A DNA stretch of 64,000 bases from Paramecium octaurelia (taxonomy: Eukaryota > Ciliophora > Oligohymenophorea > Peniculida > Parameciidae), in the NCBI GenBank assembly GCA_905182995.1, contig CAJJDP010000024.1, positions 555,785 to 619,784 of the forward strand, given 5' to 3'. The translations under genes and the position numbers were made by a program. How positions within the stretch are numbered: the stretch's first letter is position 1; each line of letters opens with the position of its first letter. This document shows positions 1 through 13,855 of this stretch, piece after piece. The notes beneath the pieces are model-generated. The model saw only the letters and a program-made list of their open reading frames with translations, was not told the DNA's origin and ran no database searches.

Positions 1-976
1 AAGTTTAATGAATAGTAATTACAATAGTTATTCGTCTTAAAAAGCCAAATTAAAAGACCCTTGAGTTCATAAGGAGCTTCTAAAATGACAAGTCCAACTC
101 GATGTTATTCAATATTTTCAAAGAACAATATGGACAAAATGTAAAATAGAACTCCTTCTGTAGAATAAAGCTTAATAAAATAACTGGAGACTGCCTAACC
201 TAAAGATAGATTTAATGATCTCATAATTAACAGGCCACAATACGAAGAAGTGAGGAAATATGAAATTTTTAAAGCTACATAATAGAGAAAAAGCAAATAA
301 ATAGCCTCCAATTATGTAATTTAGTTTATCCCTCCGTCTCATTCATCAAGGCCATAAATTAGAGAACCATCCAAAACTAACATTCTGTATAAAGTAGATA
401 GCAAGAAATTTCCAAGTAATCCAAGCAATTAAAATATTGAAAGGTGTTCTCAAAGGAAAATTGGTACAAACGATATTTAGCCCACTCAGAGTAACATTAG
501 ATTGGGTAGTAAAATAAATTTGACAAATGAAATTGATGAGGAAAATATTAAGTAATAGGAGGATGACAGAAATTATTCATTTGAAGAAGACCCTAACAAA
601 GCCTTAACACATTCAGATCCAATAATAGCAAAATTTCTAGAGAAACATCCAATAGAGGTTTTAGTAGAAGCTGTTGATAGAATCAAGGCCAAAATGAAAT
701 ACCATATCTATTATTCTAGAATGCAAAGAAACGACGTCTAATCGAATTAAAATGAGATTTAACCTATCAAATTACATCCACATACTAAACACTTAACAAG
801 ATCAAATACATACGGACTTGAAATTCTGGATATTGTTGAAAAAAAAATATTAGAAAATGAAGCCAGCAAAGTTATAAATAAATTAATATCTCCTGCAAAT
901 TAATTAGACTGGTATCCTATTCATTTCTATAATAAACTATTCACAGATAATGAAACTTCGAAATGGGTATTGTAGA
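1..976 (+). repeat. Exact duplicate of 1344-2319 (likely assembly artefact)
   Basis: All stretches I compared match 1344-2319 base for base at a constant offset of 1343, including a run of nine A. The copy is followed by a single N at 977, after which the sequence is unrelated to what follows the second copy. It carries the same coding frame as the second copy, but that frame does not run across the N. Identity over nearly 1 kb joined by an N fits a scaffolding or contig-overlap error better than a real tandem duplication. Confidence 0.85.
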
Positions 977-977
977 N

Positions 978-3900
978 TACTTGAAATAAAATAAGGATAA
1001 GGAGGCAACATAGCTCTTTTTTTAGTCTTTTCATCTTTCTGAGGAGTTACTGGGATTTAATGATAAGAAAACATAAGAATATAAAAAGTAATATGAGCTA
1101 TTAAGTGATAAGATCTCAGTTAATTTAGAAATTTAGAGTCAAGAAGAGGAAGAGGAAGATAAAAGACAGAAAATCCAGAATTCTCAGAAAAAAGAAGAAA
1201 AGAACATTTTATCGTTTAGGGGCAAAAATACTTACATAAACAATTATATTATAAATGTAGATTCGGCCAGAGCGCCCAAATTAGCCAAAAAGATTGATAA
1301 GAATAAAATTGAGAAACCTATTATTAGTTAAAGAGCTCCTCCTAAGTTTAATGAATAGTAATTACAATAGTTATTCGTCTTAAAAAGCCAAATTAAAAGA
1401 CCCTTGAGTTCATAAGGAGCTTCTAAAATGACAAGTCCAACTCGATGTTATTCAATATTTTCAAAGAACAATATGGACAAAATGTAAAATAGAACTCCTT
1501 CTGTAGAATAAAGCTTAATAAAATAACTGGAGACTGCCTAACCTAAAGATAGATTTAATGATCTCATAATTAACAGGCCACAATACGAAGAAGTGAGGAA
1601 ATATGAAATTTTTAAAGCTACATAATAGAGAAAAAGCAAATAAATAGCCTCCAATTATGTAATTTAGTTTATCCCTCCGTCTCATTCATCAAGGCCATAA
1701 ATTAGAGAACCATCCAAAACTAACATTCTGTATAAAGTAGATAGCAAGAAATTTCCAAGTAATCCAAGCAATTAAAATATTGAAAGGTGTTCTCAAAGGA
1801 AAATTGGTACAAACGATATTTAGCCCACTCAGAGTAACATTAGATTGGGTAGTAAAATAAATTTGACAAATGAAATTGATGAGGAAAATATTAAGTAATA
1901 GGAGGATGACAGAAATTATTCATTTGAAGAAGACCCTAACAAAGCCTTAACACATTCAGATCCAATAATAGCAAAATTTCTAGAGAAACATCCAATAGAG
2001 GTTTTAGTAGAAGCTGTTGATAGAATCAAGGCCAAAATGAAATACCATATCTATTATTCTAGAATGCAAAGAAACGACGTCTAATCGAATTAAAATGAGA
2101 TTTAACCTATCAAATTACATCCACATACTAAACACTTAACAAGATCAAATACATACGGACTTGAAATTCTGGATATTGTTGAAAAAAAAATATTAGAAAA
2201 TGAAGCCAGCAAAGTTATAAATAAATTAATATCTCCTGCAAATTAATTAGACTGGTATCCTATTCATTTCTATAATAAACTATTCACAGATAATGAAACT
2301 TCGAAATGGGTATTGTAGAATCCTAAAATTACAGTCTAAATCCTATAAAAATCATAGAATAGATAATAATATCAATAAATTAGTGTAGATTTATTTTATG
2401 CAATTTTATCAAATTAAAAAAAGTCAACAACAATTTAGTTGATAGCTTCGATAGAACTATCAAATCACATAAGAAAGTTTTAAGTGAGATTCATAATTGA
2501 TTCTTTAGCTGACCATTACAAAGAGATTTCTAGTTATGAAGACATGATGGATCTTTTTAATTAATTAACTAAAATTTATTTCATTTAAGAACATTTGCTA
2601 CATGAATGGAAAGAAGAAAATCGATAATATACTTTATATGTTGTAAATTAAAAATAGATTCAAGATTCAACATTTAAAAGGTTCTCTGAAAACCAAAATG
2701 AATCATAAAAAATAGATTATTATTCAGATTTATTATCAAAAGTTCTATTTTATGTAAGGAGAAAGAGCTATGTAAAGACAATTAACGGGTTTAAGTTTAA
2801 ATCAGAAACTTAGGAACTTTAAGAGTCGATTAAAAAATATAATAATGAGATATACCAATAAAAAATTTAGAGAATGAAATCCTACTTCTAATATAGAGAT
2901 CTTAATTTCACTTGCAAGGTTCAGGAATCTAAAAAGTAGTTAGCAATAAGTTACAGAAAATAAATGTAGGATAATCGTCTCATTATTCATGAAGATACCG
3001 AATATAGTCTACTCAATGATAGTAAAACATAATAAGTATATTAGAAAGAGGATGAATTTCAATAAAAATCAAGAATAAATAATGACTTGGTCAAAGATTA
3101 TGAAAAATTATCAAGATAGAATTCTAGTGAAACGCCTTACTCCTATTCTAAATTTAGACCATAATCGACAAAATAAAATGGTGGAATATCTTAATTATAG
3201 TTTGAAACCTATGCAGAATTAAATGAAATATTTTCATTCGAAACTTAAGATTATCTATAAAGGTATTTTACTGAGTTCAAATTGAATGTCCCTCCAATAA
3301 ATTATTATCCAACCTCAAGCAATTTAAAATAAAAATAATACATCTAATCTCATTATTACTTTAGAGAAGAGTATCTTGGAGTAAAATGGAAAAAATTGAG
3401 TTATAAACCCATACATTCTGATAACTATTTAATTTAAACGTAAATTGTAAAACTTGATAAATAGTTCTACTTTTTGACTCTGACTAATAAATTAAAATTA
3501 GAATAAATTTTATGTAAAGATAAATGGGAAGATGAATTAGACATTTAACTCAAGGAATTGATCAATTATTCAGTTGGGAGAACTGGATACATTATTGATA
3601 TTATTAAGTTATAAGAGAGATTGTAATAAAAATTGGAAATTAATCATTGTAAGATTTAACTAAATTAAGAAGAGTCGGATGATCTATTAACCAAGAAGAA
3701 CTTAAAGTTATTTAGATAAAATAACAAACTATATTATGTTAGAGAAGCAAATTAATTTATAGAGGACGGATTAAAAGAAATTTCTCAGGATAGTGTAAAT
3801 ATAGAAGATGAATGCGTAGATCATATGTCTTTATAAAAAAGAGATCCATTAATAGATATTATCTTCTTGATTGGAATATTGCATAATAATTCATATGTGA

Positions 3901-5888
3901 AATATGATGCTCATTTGAAAAATTGTGAGCTTCTAAAGTATATAGATGGAAAACTAATGTTTGCAGAACCAGAACAAATCAGAAAACCAAAATTTCCAAT
4001 AAGATTGATATTATCACATGAAGACATGAACAAACATATAGCTAGAATGAATGAAAATACAATAAGTAGCAAGGATATATTATTATTTCCTCATTTTAAT
4101 TCTCTTTTTTTATTTAAATAGACATAGTTTAATTACAAAGGCATAAGTATGAAATTAGAAATCTAGTCAGATTTTAATAAATTACATTAGGATATTAGAA
4201 ACTACTCTGCAAAAGCCCGGTTATTCATTTATAAAAATAATGATAGAAAACATGTAGTATATTTAAATTCTTAATAAACAGAAAGGTGGCTACATAATTT
4301 TTAGATTGATGGAAGAATGCAAGCTATTCTCTTTAGCTATAGAACTATGATGAAGAAAACGTTAACTGGAAGGAAATTATAAAAAAATGAAAATAGATAA
4401 TCATTATCTAAGGATATTAGATTTTAGCTTATATAGGATAAATTGGTTAATACCAAATAATATTTTATTCAAAGTAAAATTTAAGATGTGGGATATGCAT
4501 TTGTTACTGGAATTGTATTTTAAAATTTGTTATTAGTTAAAGTAATGCCAATTGGAAATAAAACTAAGGTTCACATTTTTCTTTATGCAATTTTGGATTG
4601 TGATGATGTCATTAAATTATTGAATCAATTGTGTAAGCATTTCATTTTGAAATAAACTTATACATATTCGAAATTATATTTAGTACCTATCACCCAAAAC
4701 CTAATTCGTAAACAATACGTATTAGGAAACCAATATGGTGATAATCACTTTTTAATTGGAGAGAAATCTTACTCAAGAGTGATTTTTAAATGGGTTAAGA
4801 AAATAGATAGAAACTATTTCATAATAACAGTAACATTATTGAAGAACTATTTTCAGATATACTTTTACAATTCGGGCAATTGTAGAAAATTTTATTACAC
4901 AATCCATAGATCAGATTTTTTAATTATGAATTAATACTTTTTGGATTCAATTTTTCCAGAGTAACCTAAAGAAATAATGGCACAGCTATTTAGGAATTGG
5001 AGATTCAAAGAAATTTCAAATATACATTCTCTAATCATAAAAGCACCTGAAACATTTAAAAATAGAACTGAATAGTATATTTAATAAATAAAAGATACTA
5101 AAAAATATTTCAAAAGATCTGCTACTTCAAGTATGCAAAGTGTTAATAATTTAATGAGATCCTCTACTTTGTAGTTGAATAACATGTAAGAGAATTCATT
5201 TGAAGAAAGCCTTAATAAAAAGTGTTGGTTATTTGATACAGTATTACTCCGTAACCAATAAAGCATATTTGAGAAGAAGATCTGGTTGGAGATCTTAAAA
5301 TAGATGAGCATCAATAACAATTAAATCACTGTAGACACTTTCAAAACAACTTTGAATGAATTAGCGTATTCAAATGATAGAGTCTGCAATTTTCTATGTT
5401 ATATTCCATGCTAAGAAATTTAGCAGTCATTTCGTTGGCAACCAGTTAGGTTAAGAATCTATGAGTATGATACTTGTAAAGGGGTAGATATCCCTTTAAA
5501 AATAAGAGGAAAGCAAGTCTAAATCTATAAATTATGCAATATAATTTTAGAGAATTATTTACATTCTAAAATTCTGCCATGCGATTAAGAAATTATGAAA
5601 GTAAATAAGAATAATGATAATCAGTTGATAAAATATCAATTGCTTTATAAGGGGGCATTTATGAAGCATAAGATGTTATTCATGGCTATATATTTCACTA
5701 ATGATATGTTTCATGTTTGCATTTAGAGTCGCGTATCTCAAATAATTCGAAAGTTGGACATCATTTAGGTAGAATTGAAGATCCCTCACATAAGGCAGCT
5801 CTTGACATTGAATCCTTACGAAGCAGGGAGAAGAATTAGTCTAATCTATAGAAATAATTTCATCAATGCTTCATTCTTGAATTTGTGA
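978..5888 (+). CDS. Very large uncharacterised protein, 5' end missing
   Basis: One frame runs from just after the N to TGA at 5886 without interruption under the ciliate code: 1636 codons, no intron needed. There is no in-frame ATG before about 1428, so the true start lies outside or was lost at the misjoin. The N-terminal third is low-complexity, rich in Gln, Lys and Ser. The C-terminal half is denser, with predicted beta and alpha stretches and a tail ending SFLNL-like. I do not recognise a family; large ciliate-specific cortical or ciliary scaffolds look like this, but that is only a guess. Confidence 0.8.
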
Positions 5889-5906
5889 TTTAATTAATTA
5901 ATTTAA

Positions 5907-6383
5907 ATGTCTGTATATAGTGGTTTTAGTACTCGTGCACTTGAAAGTGAATACAACCAATGCCTCCTCCAATTGATTACAATCTTGGCTAAGAGATGTG
6001 CTCAGGCCCTCTCTGTTCAATAATTGCAGGATGATACGAAATTCGCAGGAAACTTCGGAAAGTTATATGGTCAGATTAAGAAATTGGAAGAATATAAATA
6101 TGCACCTCCAAAATATTCAGTCGCATTAAAAGAACTAAGTGAATAGATAGGGATCATACAGTTCAAATAAACTCTAGTTCCCTAAATATGCAAAAGAAAA
6201 TTCACAATATAAAGTGCGAATCATTAATAAATGAATTTACAAAATGTTACACCTTCCAAAAGACAAACCAAAACAAGTTATCTCAGGTCCAATAGGCTAA
6301 AAACAGAGGATTCCGCATATAATAGAGCCATAGAAAAGAGTTTGAGGTATAGAGAGTTAGAGTTTTTATGTTAATTTGATTGA
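5907..6383 (+). CDS. Hypothetical 158-aa protein
   Basis: An open frame from ATG to TGA, 18 bp after the stop of the large gene upstream. The first 75 residues look helical and folded (LLQLITILAKRCAQAL and a Tyr/Lys-rich helix). The last 60 are basic and Ser/Thr-rich. No intron, signal peptide or membrane segment is visible. No family recognised. The short spacing is typical of this genome and does not by itself imply an operon. Confidence 0.7.
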
Positions 6384-6409
6384 CTTTAATTAATATTAAT
6401 ATAAATATC

Positions 6410-6724
6410 ATGGAAGTCAAATATCGTCCACCACTTAATGATGTGTAATATTAATATCCTAACAACTTAGAAATGAATGCAATTGGTTGGAGAAAAACTT
6501 TGTCTCTTGCCTCAAAGAAAAGAGTGTGAAAGATGACCTTCCAAAAAGAGTATGCAAAGTGGAAAATGTATGAATTAAATTTATTTAAGATTCTTTGGTT
6601 CTTTTTGGAATGCCCTGAAAGATCATCCCCTTATGAGAATGCTGAATCACTTAGAAAGATTTATATCAAATAGAAATTGGCTGATCTCAATCCGACAGTT
6701 CCTGAACCAAGAAAAAGAAAATGA
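6410..6724 (+). CDS. Small hypothetical protein with in-frame TGA or 27-nt intron
   Basis: ATG at 6410 opens a frame that meets TGA at 6527. The same frame then continues for 65 codons to TGA at 6722. A 27-nt segment, 6524-6550 (GTGTGA...AAAGAG), would remove the stop without changing frame and give a 95-aa product ending in PEPRKRK. Its splice signals are weak (GTG start, GAG end), but another intron in this window clearly uses a GAG acceptor. Alternatives are two tiny genes or a point change in the stop codon. Function unknown. Confidence 0.5.
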
Positions 6725-8422
6725 AATGCATTATCATTATAATAAATATAATAATAAAAATTATTCTTAAGCAATCTATTAAAATCATAAAACTTTAGAT
6801 TGCATTCATATTAACATTCTAAAGACATTTCACCAACTTTGTCACTATAAAATGCCTTTAGAGTTTGGATTCAAAGTTGTTGTTCATTATCTGATTAACT
6901 GATCCAATTATTATTGAGATAAAAGGTTAAGTGGTTATAGTAGTCAATACTATTTACTTAAATTTCCATAATCATTAGCTCCTATAAGTTTTTCAAATAT
7001 TTTTGATTAAAGTAATTTTAAGTTTGATATTTAAATTCATTTATGATTATTTGCTAGTTCAGCACTTAACCTTTTTAGTAAAGACTTTGATTTAAGATAT
7101 CTTTAACAAGTTTTTTAAAATCCTTACTAATTTAAGACCAATCTTCAGGATTATAATTTAATTATACTGCTATTACTCTTTTAAAATATCTGTGCATTGG
7201 TGAGTTTTGAGAAATGATGCACTAGGACTAAACATCAAATTGTTTATAATTAACAAACTTTCTAGGCAATATCAAATATATTAATGTAATTCTACATATC
7301 CATGAGATATCCCAAAATTTTTACATTTCAAGATGAATTTGATAAAATTGATAAAGAAATTCATTTCAAACTCACTAACCAAATTCAAAGATTGAAACTA
7401 ATAGTAGTTTTTATTAACATCAAAATTAATACAATTTTTTGTATTGGATAATGCTTTTTTAAGTTGCTTCATTTCTATGTAAGGTTATATTTTACAACTG
7501 CTTCTTTCTTAAACATTATCCTTTTAATATTGTAAATAGTTTACAATTCAATGGTTTCCTTTTAATATCCTTTTCGAATTAAATCTCTCATAATATTAAA
7601 TTATGCAAATAAATATTTCAATATTACAATTTCTTTGTTTCTGATTTGTATCGTTTCAACAATTATTCTAAATCTCTTGATATTTAAATGAAACTTTCTT
7701 GTTTCTCAGAAAGTATTATTTTAATCCTAAACCAATATCCTACCTTGTGCAGATGTATAGGATTTATTTAACTATTTTTTCGAGGATCCTTGTGAAATAT
7801 TTTTGATCTGATAAAATAAATTTTCATCATCAAGGAAAATATTATTTATTTTGCAAGAAAAATCAATAACTAATATGATTTATTATTAAAATTATTCAAT
7901 AAGATCTCTCTCTATATATTAGATTCTTATTATATTCTTTACTACGTTTGAGTTAATTCAAATTGAAGTTGGATTATATATTTATTACTTTTATTATAAT
8001 TATTATTATTTTTACTTTTATTAATGATTGTAATAAGTGTTTGAAAGAAAATGATAACTTAAAACTATCAATCTTAAAGATAATGTCAAAACTTCTTTTT
8101 CATTTAATATAATTTAAGGATTTTTATTCTTTAATTTATTCTATCTGTCAAATCTTTGAACTTTTCTTAATTGATATTTTTTGATCAATTAAGAATAATT
8201 GTATTTATTAAGTCAAAGTAATCTAAATCTAAGGAACTTAAACTAAAATCTCTATGTTAGCCTCTAAAACCTTCTAAATCTGTTGGAGCAGAAAAATATT
8301 GATGTAATTTGAAAATAATATAAATTATTTTGCATTTGAAAGAATATCATCAATAATAATTATATTCAAGTATCGTTCTAGAGTTTAATCTAATTCATGT
8401 TTCTTAAATTATAATAAAATTT
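6725..8422. other. Gene-free stretch, 1.7 kb
   Basis: TGA triplets and their complements are spread over all six frames, so no gene can be supported. This is long for an intergenic gap here. Decayed coding sequence is possible but I could not identify any. Confidence 0.6.
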
Positions 8423-9076
8423 ATGATTAATCAAATATCTCATAATTCTTATGAATAATATAAGAACGAATTAACTTCAACAAAAAGAAGCCTTTCATAA
8501 TCCAAAAGCATACAAGATGCATCGGTCTAAGCTGAATTTTCAAACGCATAACTAATGAAAATTATAGATGATATTGATAAAATTCATTAATAAGAGAAAA
8601 AAGCATTACTTGAGCAAATCAATTTTTTAGAAAAAAAGCTACAATAAACAAAGGCAAAGCAATTGATTTAATGTATAAATGAAGTTAAGAATATTTACTT
8701 GAACTAGATTGAAATAAATAAACCAATTCGTACAGCCTTGGACTCTCTAGAGTAACTGATTAATGAAAGGTAACAATATGAAGTATCAGATCTTAAATAC
8801 CGCCTCCATCAAGCGGAGAAAGTTTTAAAATTACCTACAGCTGAATTTAAAACATACCCTGTAGATAAACTTGTAAATTCTATAAAGAAGTGTCAATAGT
8901 TTGAATCTGAAAAGATAAGCTTAGGAAATATTTTAGAAGAATTAAATTAAGCCGATGATCAATGGAACTAAATTTAAAAGGATCTATATGACGAAAGCAG
9001 CACTTTGTTTAATTCATTATAAACAACTACCTAAAATATTTTTTATGAACTCTCTTTGCTGGATTGCAATAAATGA
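8423..9076 (+). CDS. Coiled-coil hypothetical protein, 217 aa
   Basis: A continuous frame from ATG (followed by INQISHNSYEQ) to TGA at 9074. Residues about 40-90 form a Lys/Glu/Gln-rich heptad-like stretch (IDDIDKIHQQEKKALLEQI). A second helical region fills the C-terminal half. No signal peptide or membrane segment. Flanked on both sides by poorly coding DNA. No family recognised; it may be a structural or basal-body protein, but nothing in the sequence proves that. Confidence 0.65.
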
Positions 9077-9860
9077 TAGGTAATTTTTTCTTATTTATAT
9101 TTGTAATGAATATCTTAAATTTCTATAAAGTATATGCTAACTATTCCTAAAATTATATTTATTTTGAAATCTTAATTGTTAATTTTAAATCTGCATATTG
9201 ATAACTTATTTTAAGCAATCAAATTTATTTCATATTGAATGCAGATAAATTGAATTATATGTCTAATAAATTGGATTCAACTCCAAGATTATGAATTATA
9301 ATTGTAATTATAAAGAATAATAGTCATTGTTATTTTACTGGATGCTGTTGGGGCTATGAAAATATTTTACAAATAAATTAGAGCATTCTGATATTAAAGC
9401 ACAAGATTATAAGAGTTATATTTTTGATAAGTTCAAAAAAGTAATAGATGCCATTTTTTTTCTGAAGTTCACGAAATTCTAAAATAAATGATTTTCTTAC
9501 AATCATAGAGGTTCCTGCTTAGCATAAGGACAGTTTCACATAGAGCAATCATTTAAATATAAATAATTTTGAAAGCTAAGAATAAATTTAGAAGCAATTC
9601 TTCCATGTTTTTAGGATAATATTAGATTTTCTGTTGTTCTTATTTTTATTCTTATTTAATTTGCATTACTTTTTAAATTGCTAAATCAGATAATTTAGAT
9701 GGTTATCCAAGTTGCATCTATTTCAAACTGACCATTATTAGTTGGTATTATTTAATATATAAAATTGTACAAATATTATTATTCCATATGTGTGTTTATT
9801 GGACTAAGAAATTGTCAGAAAAATATAATTCAAAATGTTTTAATATCTTTTTATTTCTAA
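9077..9860. other. No intact gene; possible decayed coding sequence
   Basis: No frame is open for a useful length. Around 9330-9570 short coding-like pieces in different frames appear (for example a VILLDAVGAM-like stretch), which may be the remains of a lost host gene copy. Too weak for a family call. Confidence 0.3.
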
Positions 9861-11365
9861 TCATTTTGTCTCACTTTACACTTCCCAATAATACCCTGAA
9901 TTCTTTTCATCTATTTTTTGATCTTAACCCACCCAATAATAATCAGCATTGGAATCTGGGAATTGTACTTCATCAGGCTATTAGAGGAGAGGGTCTTTCA
10001 AGTCCACTACCACTTCAGTATTATCATCCAAGTCATCAGCTGGATGTTGAATGGCCCAAATCTCAACAATCTTGATTTTGAGTTTCTTAACATAAGGAAG
10101 TACAATGGGACCATTCTCATAAGTATCATCAAATTGATTACAATATGAATTTTCAATGTTTTTATCAATCCAAATTCTGCATCCTTCCCCATTCTTACCT
10201 CCAAAGCCAAAACCCTTTTAAGAGTCTAAATAGCAATAATTTTATTCTCCTTTTTTTGCCTTAAAAATCTTGTAATAGGGATAGAGACTAAAAATACAAT
10301 CATCTTTAGTCCCAAAATATTATTAAGTGTCATACCATCTTAAATTGGTAATAGCACCAAAAGTCTATTATTTCACCTTTTAATCATAAATTTCCTCATG
10401 TTAAACCAATAGTAATGTAGGTAATTTACTATCTAAATATTATAAATGCTCAGAGATTACCTTTCATAACTTGAATCATTTAATTAAAACCCCCTTGATG
10501 TGCAACACTCGAATAAAGTAATGATAGTTGTGAACAATTCTTTAAGACTGAATTTGTACTTAGATATAATTGGAAGCACAATTCATCAGTCAAGAAATAG
10601 GATGGAGTATTCACAACAGGAATAAAATTCTAATGGTTATTTTAAAAAATTTACAGTGATTTGCTTCCCCATAAATTTAGCTTAAAAATACAGTTTAATT
10701 GCTTCTTTTGTGCCTGGCATTTATTTTGTAACAAAGTCTACCAAACTAACCCAAGAGAATGAACCGGCTTCATTTTCTAATATAATTTTTTAGAGTTTTA
10801 CTATAAAGCATATCAACCAAAGTCTTGATGTACCTCTCATTCGTAGAAACTGCTTTTTTACCTATTTGATGCATCTTAATTAAATCCTTATGTATACAAT
10901 CACTAATTACTTTAATCACTCCAATTGTATCTAAGTAAGTTAATTGTAGTTATGCTAATTCTTCCTTGGTTGTCAAAAACTTTGAATCCTATAAGGAAAT
11001 TAACGACATGAGTTCAAATCTCTCTAGGTTCTTAAATGTGGGTATATTAGTTTAGACATCCTTCACCAACAATTCCACTTTTAATTAGATAAGAAATTAC
11101 AAAATTCGAACAATGGCTCCTTCTTAATCAATCCTGGGGATCCGGAATACGCTTCTAAAAATCTGAACAATTTAATTCCATAAGTTGGGTTTTCACAGAA
11201 AATATCTTCAAATGATTTTTAGTTCAATCCTTTGGCATCACGCGTTCTTAAATATTCTTTTAAATTACTAGCTGCTTAATTCACAATAATAGTGGAACTG
11301 ATTATTAAGTGCTTGATATTCTGCTTAATCAAAAGCCAATGGTACCGGATCCTTTCGACTCCCAT
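9861..11365 (-). CDS. TLDc-domain protein
   Basis: Spliced model of 467 aa with introns at 11078-11100, 10777-10801, 10630-10654 and 10433-10460, all GTA...AG. The C-terminal 170 residues form a TLDc domain: LLLVQHEE, the FGAITNLRW and YFGTKDDCIFSLYP blocks, then GFGFGGKNGEGCRIWID and a late CNQFDD. TLDc proteins (OXR1, NCOA7, MEAK7) act in oxidative-stress protection and V-ATPase regulation. The N-terminal half is helical; its MGVE start could be myristoylated as in MEAK7, but this is inference. No EF-hand or LysM motif is obvious. Confidence 0.85.
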
Positions 11366-11788
11366 AACAATTACCCATTTATTTAAATAATATATAAATA
11401 AAACGATAATATATATAAATTTTATTTAATGTATATATTTTCTTGCCAATTAGAAAATAAAATCAATAAGATGCTTGTTTGACATATTAATGGCAGATCC
11501 AAAAATGGTTTCATCTTTCTTATATATTATCTGTCGATTGATTAAACAAGAGATACCTATTTATTTCAATTTCTTTCATTTATAATTTAATAAAATAAAA
11601 TTTCATAATAGTAGTATTCTCATTTGGATTATTATTTAAAAAATAATTAGATATTTTCGATTCTAAATTAAAGAAAGTGGGTTCTAAATAGTTTGTGATT
11701 AATCTTTCATTTCTTTGAGGTCATAATTAATTATTGATAAAAAAGTTATTTCAAAATATATTGATAAAAATTGGATGAATAGAAAATT
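11366..11788. other. Intergenic, no gene seen
   Basis: AT-rich DNA between the start of the TLDc gene and the stop of the kinase gene. No coding frame, repeat or structured element is evident. Confidence 0.6.
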
Positions 11789-13855
11789 TCATAATTGATC
11801 ATTTTCCCATCTTCGAGCAAATAAAATAGGATCGTTAAATTGTTTTAAGTTTTCTTTAATTACTTCCTATATAATGAGCAGATCCTTTGATAATAATTAT
11901 TAATTCACCACTTATATATAAGTTTATATTTATTATGAAAATCCCTTTGTAAATTGCTCCAGATCCTTATTTAAGTATTAGTTAAACTTTCGATCATGAT
12001 GATTATAGAGTAAAGGGCTGACTTTCTCAAAGTATTTTTCAAAATTATCTATCAAACATTACAATTCTTCCTATATTTGAGAAGGACAGTAATTTTTTAT
12101 TGCTTAAGCTTTTACTGCCAATAGTTTTCTCAATAAGAAATAACATTTCTGTTTATCATCAGTGTTAATAGACTAAAATTATTTTAAAGCCTAATTTAGA
12201 TATATCAAAAATTTATATGTCGGGCGAATTGAAGCTGCTAAAGACTCTACTATTGATTTGTATTTTTCTGACTTATTGTTTTCCATATCAGATTATCGAT
12301 TAATAGATAATTCAGTTTTCACTCTTTATTTTAAGTATTCTTTTTTTTTCTAGGCTTATTCATTTGTCTTAATTGAGAACTTTTAAAAATCTGTTAAAGA
12401 CTACGTGGTTGGAGTCTTTCTTTATTTTAATGGAGATACAATTAAATTTAGAAGAGGTTATTTAATGTGGATAGGTGAAGTACCTTAATTTCTACTTGAA
12501 AATGTTTCAGTTAGATTGGGAGCAGTTAAAGGAGAATTAGAATTCATTTGATTTTATGATTAGCAATTAGAAATTTGATTATTTTTAATTGTGTCATTAG
12601 TGCTATTTGGATTACTGTGTTAATGTGTATCACTATTTTCAGATGGTGCTTAATTGAGATTAGCGTTTTAATTTGTGATCTACATTGACAAAGCTGTTGG
12701 AATCTTGATTTGAATTTACTTTTTAGATTAATCTTTTATGTGTAAGGGGGATAGTTAAAATTTAAACTGGTAGTCCTCATTATTACTTAATGGATTTTAT
12801 TTAATTTTATTTAATTCAAGTGTATGATATTTATGATTATTATGAAATGAGAATGGCTCTGTTTCTTTATTCATATCGACTGGTTCGTCTGGCATTGTTT
12901 TTAAAATTTTTTGTGAATTTTCAAAATTATCCTTTTCACCGATATCATATCCACTTAACTTGCGTATGACTTTAAAGGGCATGTTTTTATGAGAATTATT
13001 GCATTTCAACTTCTTGGATTGATTTAAAATGAACAGAATTCCATCAATACTAATTCGCTTTTTTGGATCAATCTACAACATACCTAGAAGAATGTTCTAG
13101 ATTTTTTTGATCAAAGCTTTGTCATTCATGATTTTCTAATGTATCTACTATTACTTAACATATAGATCTCCGTCTTACTTTAGGTTAAATGGAATTTCCT
13201 TATATACCATTAAGTAAAGAACTACACCCAAAGACCATATGTCCGACTTTTCTGAATAGCAGTTGGACTAAACTGTCTCGGGTGCCATGTAGACTGGAGT
13301 GCCAACACTAAATCTTTTGACTATACTCTCAAAATCATTTTCAAATATAGCAAATCCAAAATCTGATAGTTTATAAATTCCATCAGATCTTAGTATATTA
13401 GCAGGTTTTATATCTCGGTGTATGATTTCTAAAATGGATATGAAAAAAGTGTTACTTTGATCATGGAGGGCTTTGATTCCCTTTGCTATTTGGAGAAAAA
13501 CATTAAGGATTTCTGCTTAAGTGAAAGCTGTTTTTTCTAAAATGTTAGCCAGATCACCATCTTTACAATATTCACAAATAATGTAGGTGTTATTTTTAGT
13601 TTCAAAAATCTCGTATACTTTCATCAAATTCTCATGTTCTAATTGTTTTAGAATTTTGATCTCATTTTTTAATAGGGTTTGAGAAATTGGAGTTGTTAAG
13701 GTGGAAAAATTTATAACCTTTATGGCAACCACTTAATTGGTGTAAAAATTAATGCCTCTGTAAACAGATGATGAATAGCCTTCTCCTAAGATGTCATTAA
13801 GGAAATAGGAATATTTTTGGACTCTTTTTTGAATTTTTTATTTAGCTTCAATCAT
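11789..13855 (-). CDS. Ser/Thr protein kinase, ULK/Atg1-like
   Basis: A 679-aa model with one 27-nt intron (13429-13455) inside the catalytic loop; removing it joins ALHDQ to KIIHRDIKPANIL. Residues about 10-270 hold a full kinase domain: glycine loop GEGYSSSVYRG, VAIK lysine, HRD, SDFGFA and VYMAPE. The DFGFA and HRDIKPANIL signatures and the long Gln/Asn/Ser-rich tail with a helical C-terminus match the ULK/Atg1 group, whose members start autophagy. Divergent from an Atg8 gene 140 bp away, which supports that reading. Which of several ciliate ULK paralogues it is cannot be told. Confidence 0.85.

Noticed and set aside
9330-9570. VWA-like fragment (VILLDAVGAM)
   Set aside because: Too short, with frame changes within a few codons; kept only as a possible relic.
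11789-12286. Separate 165-codon gene starting MENNKSEKY
   Set aside because: It is in the same open frame as the kinase C-terminal tail with no stop between, so it is part of the kinase gene.
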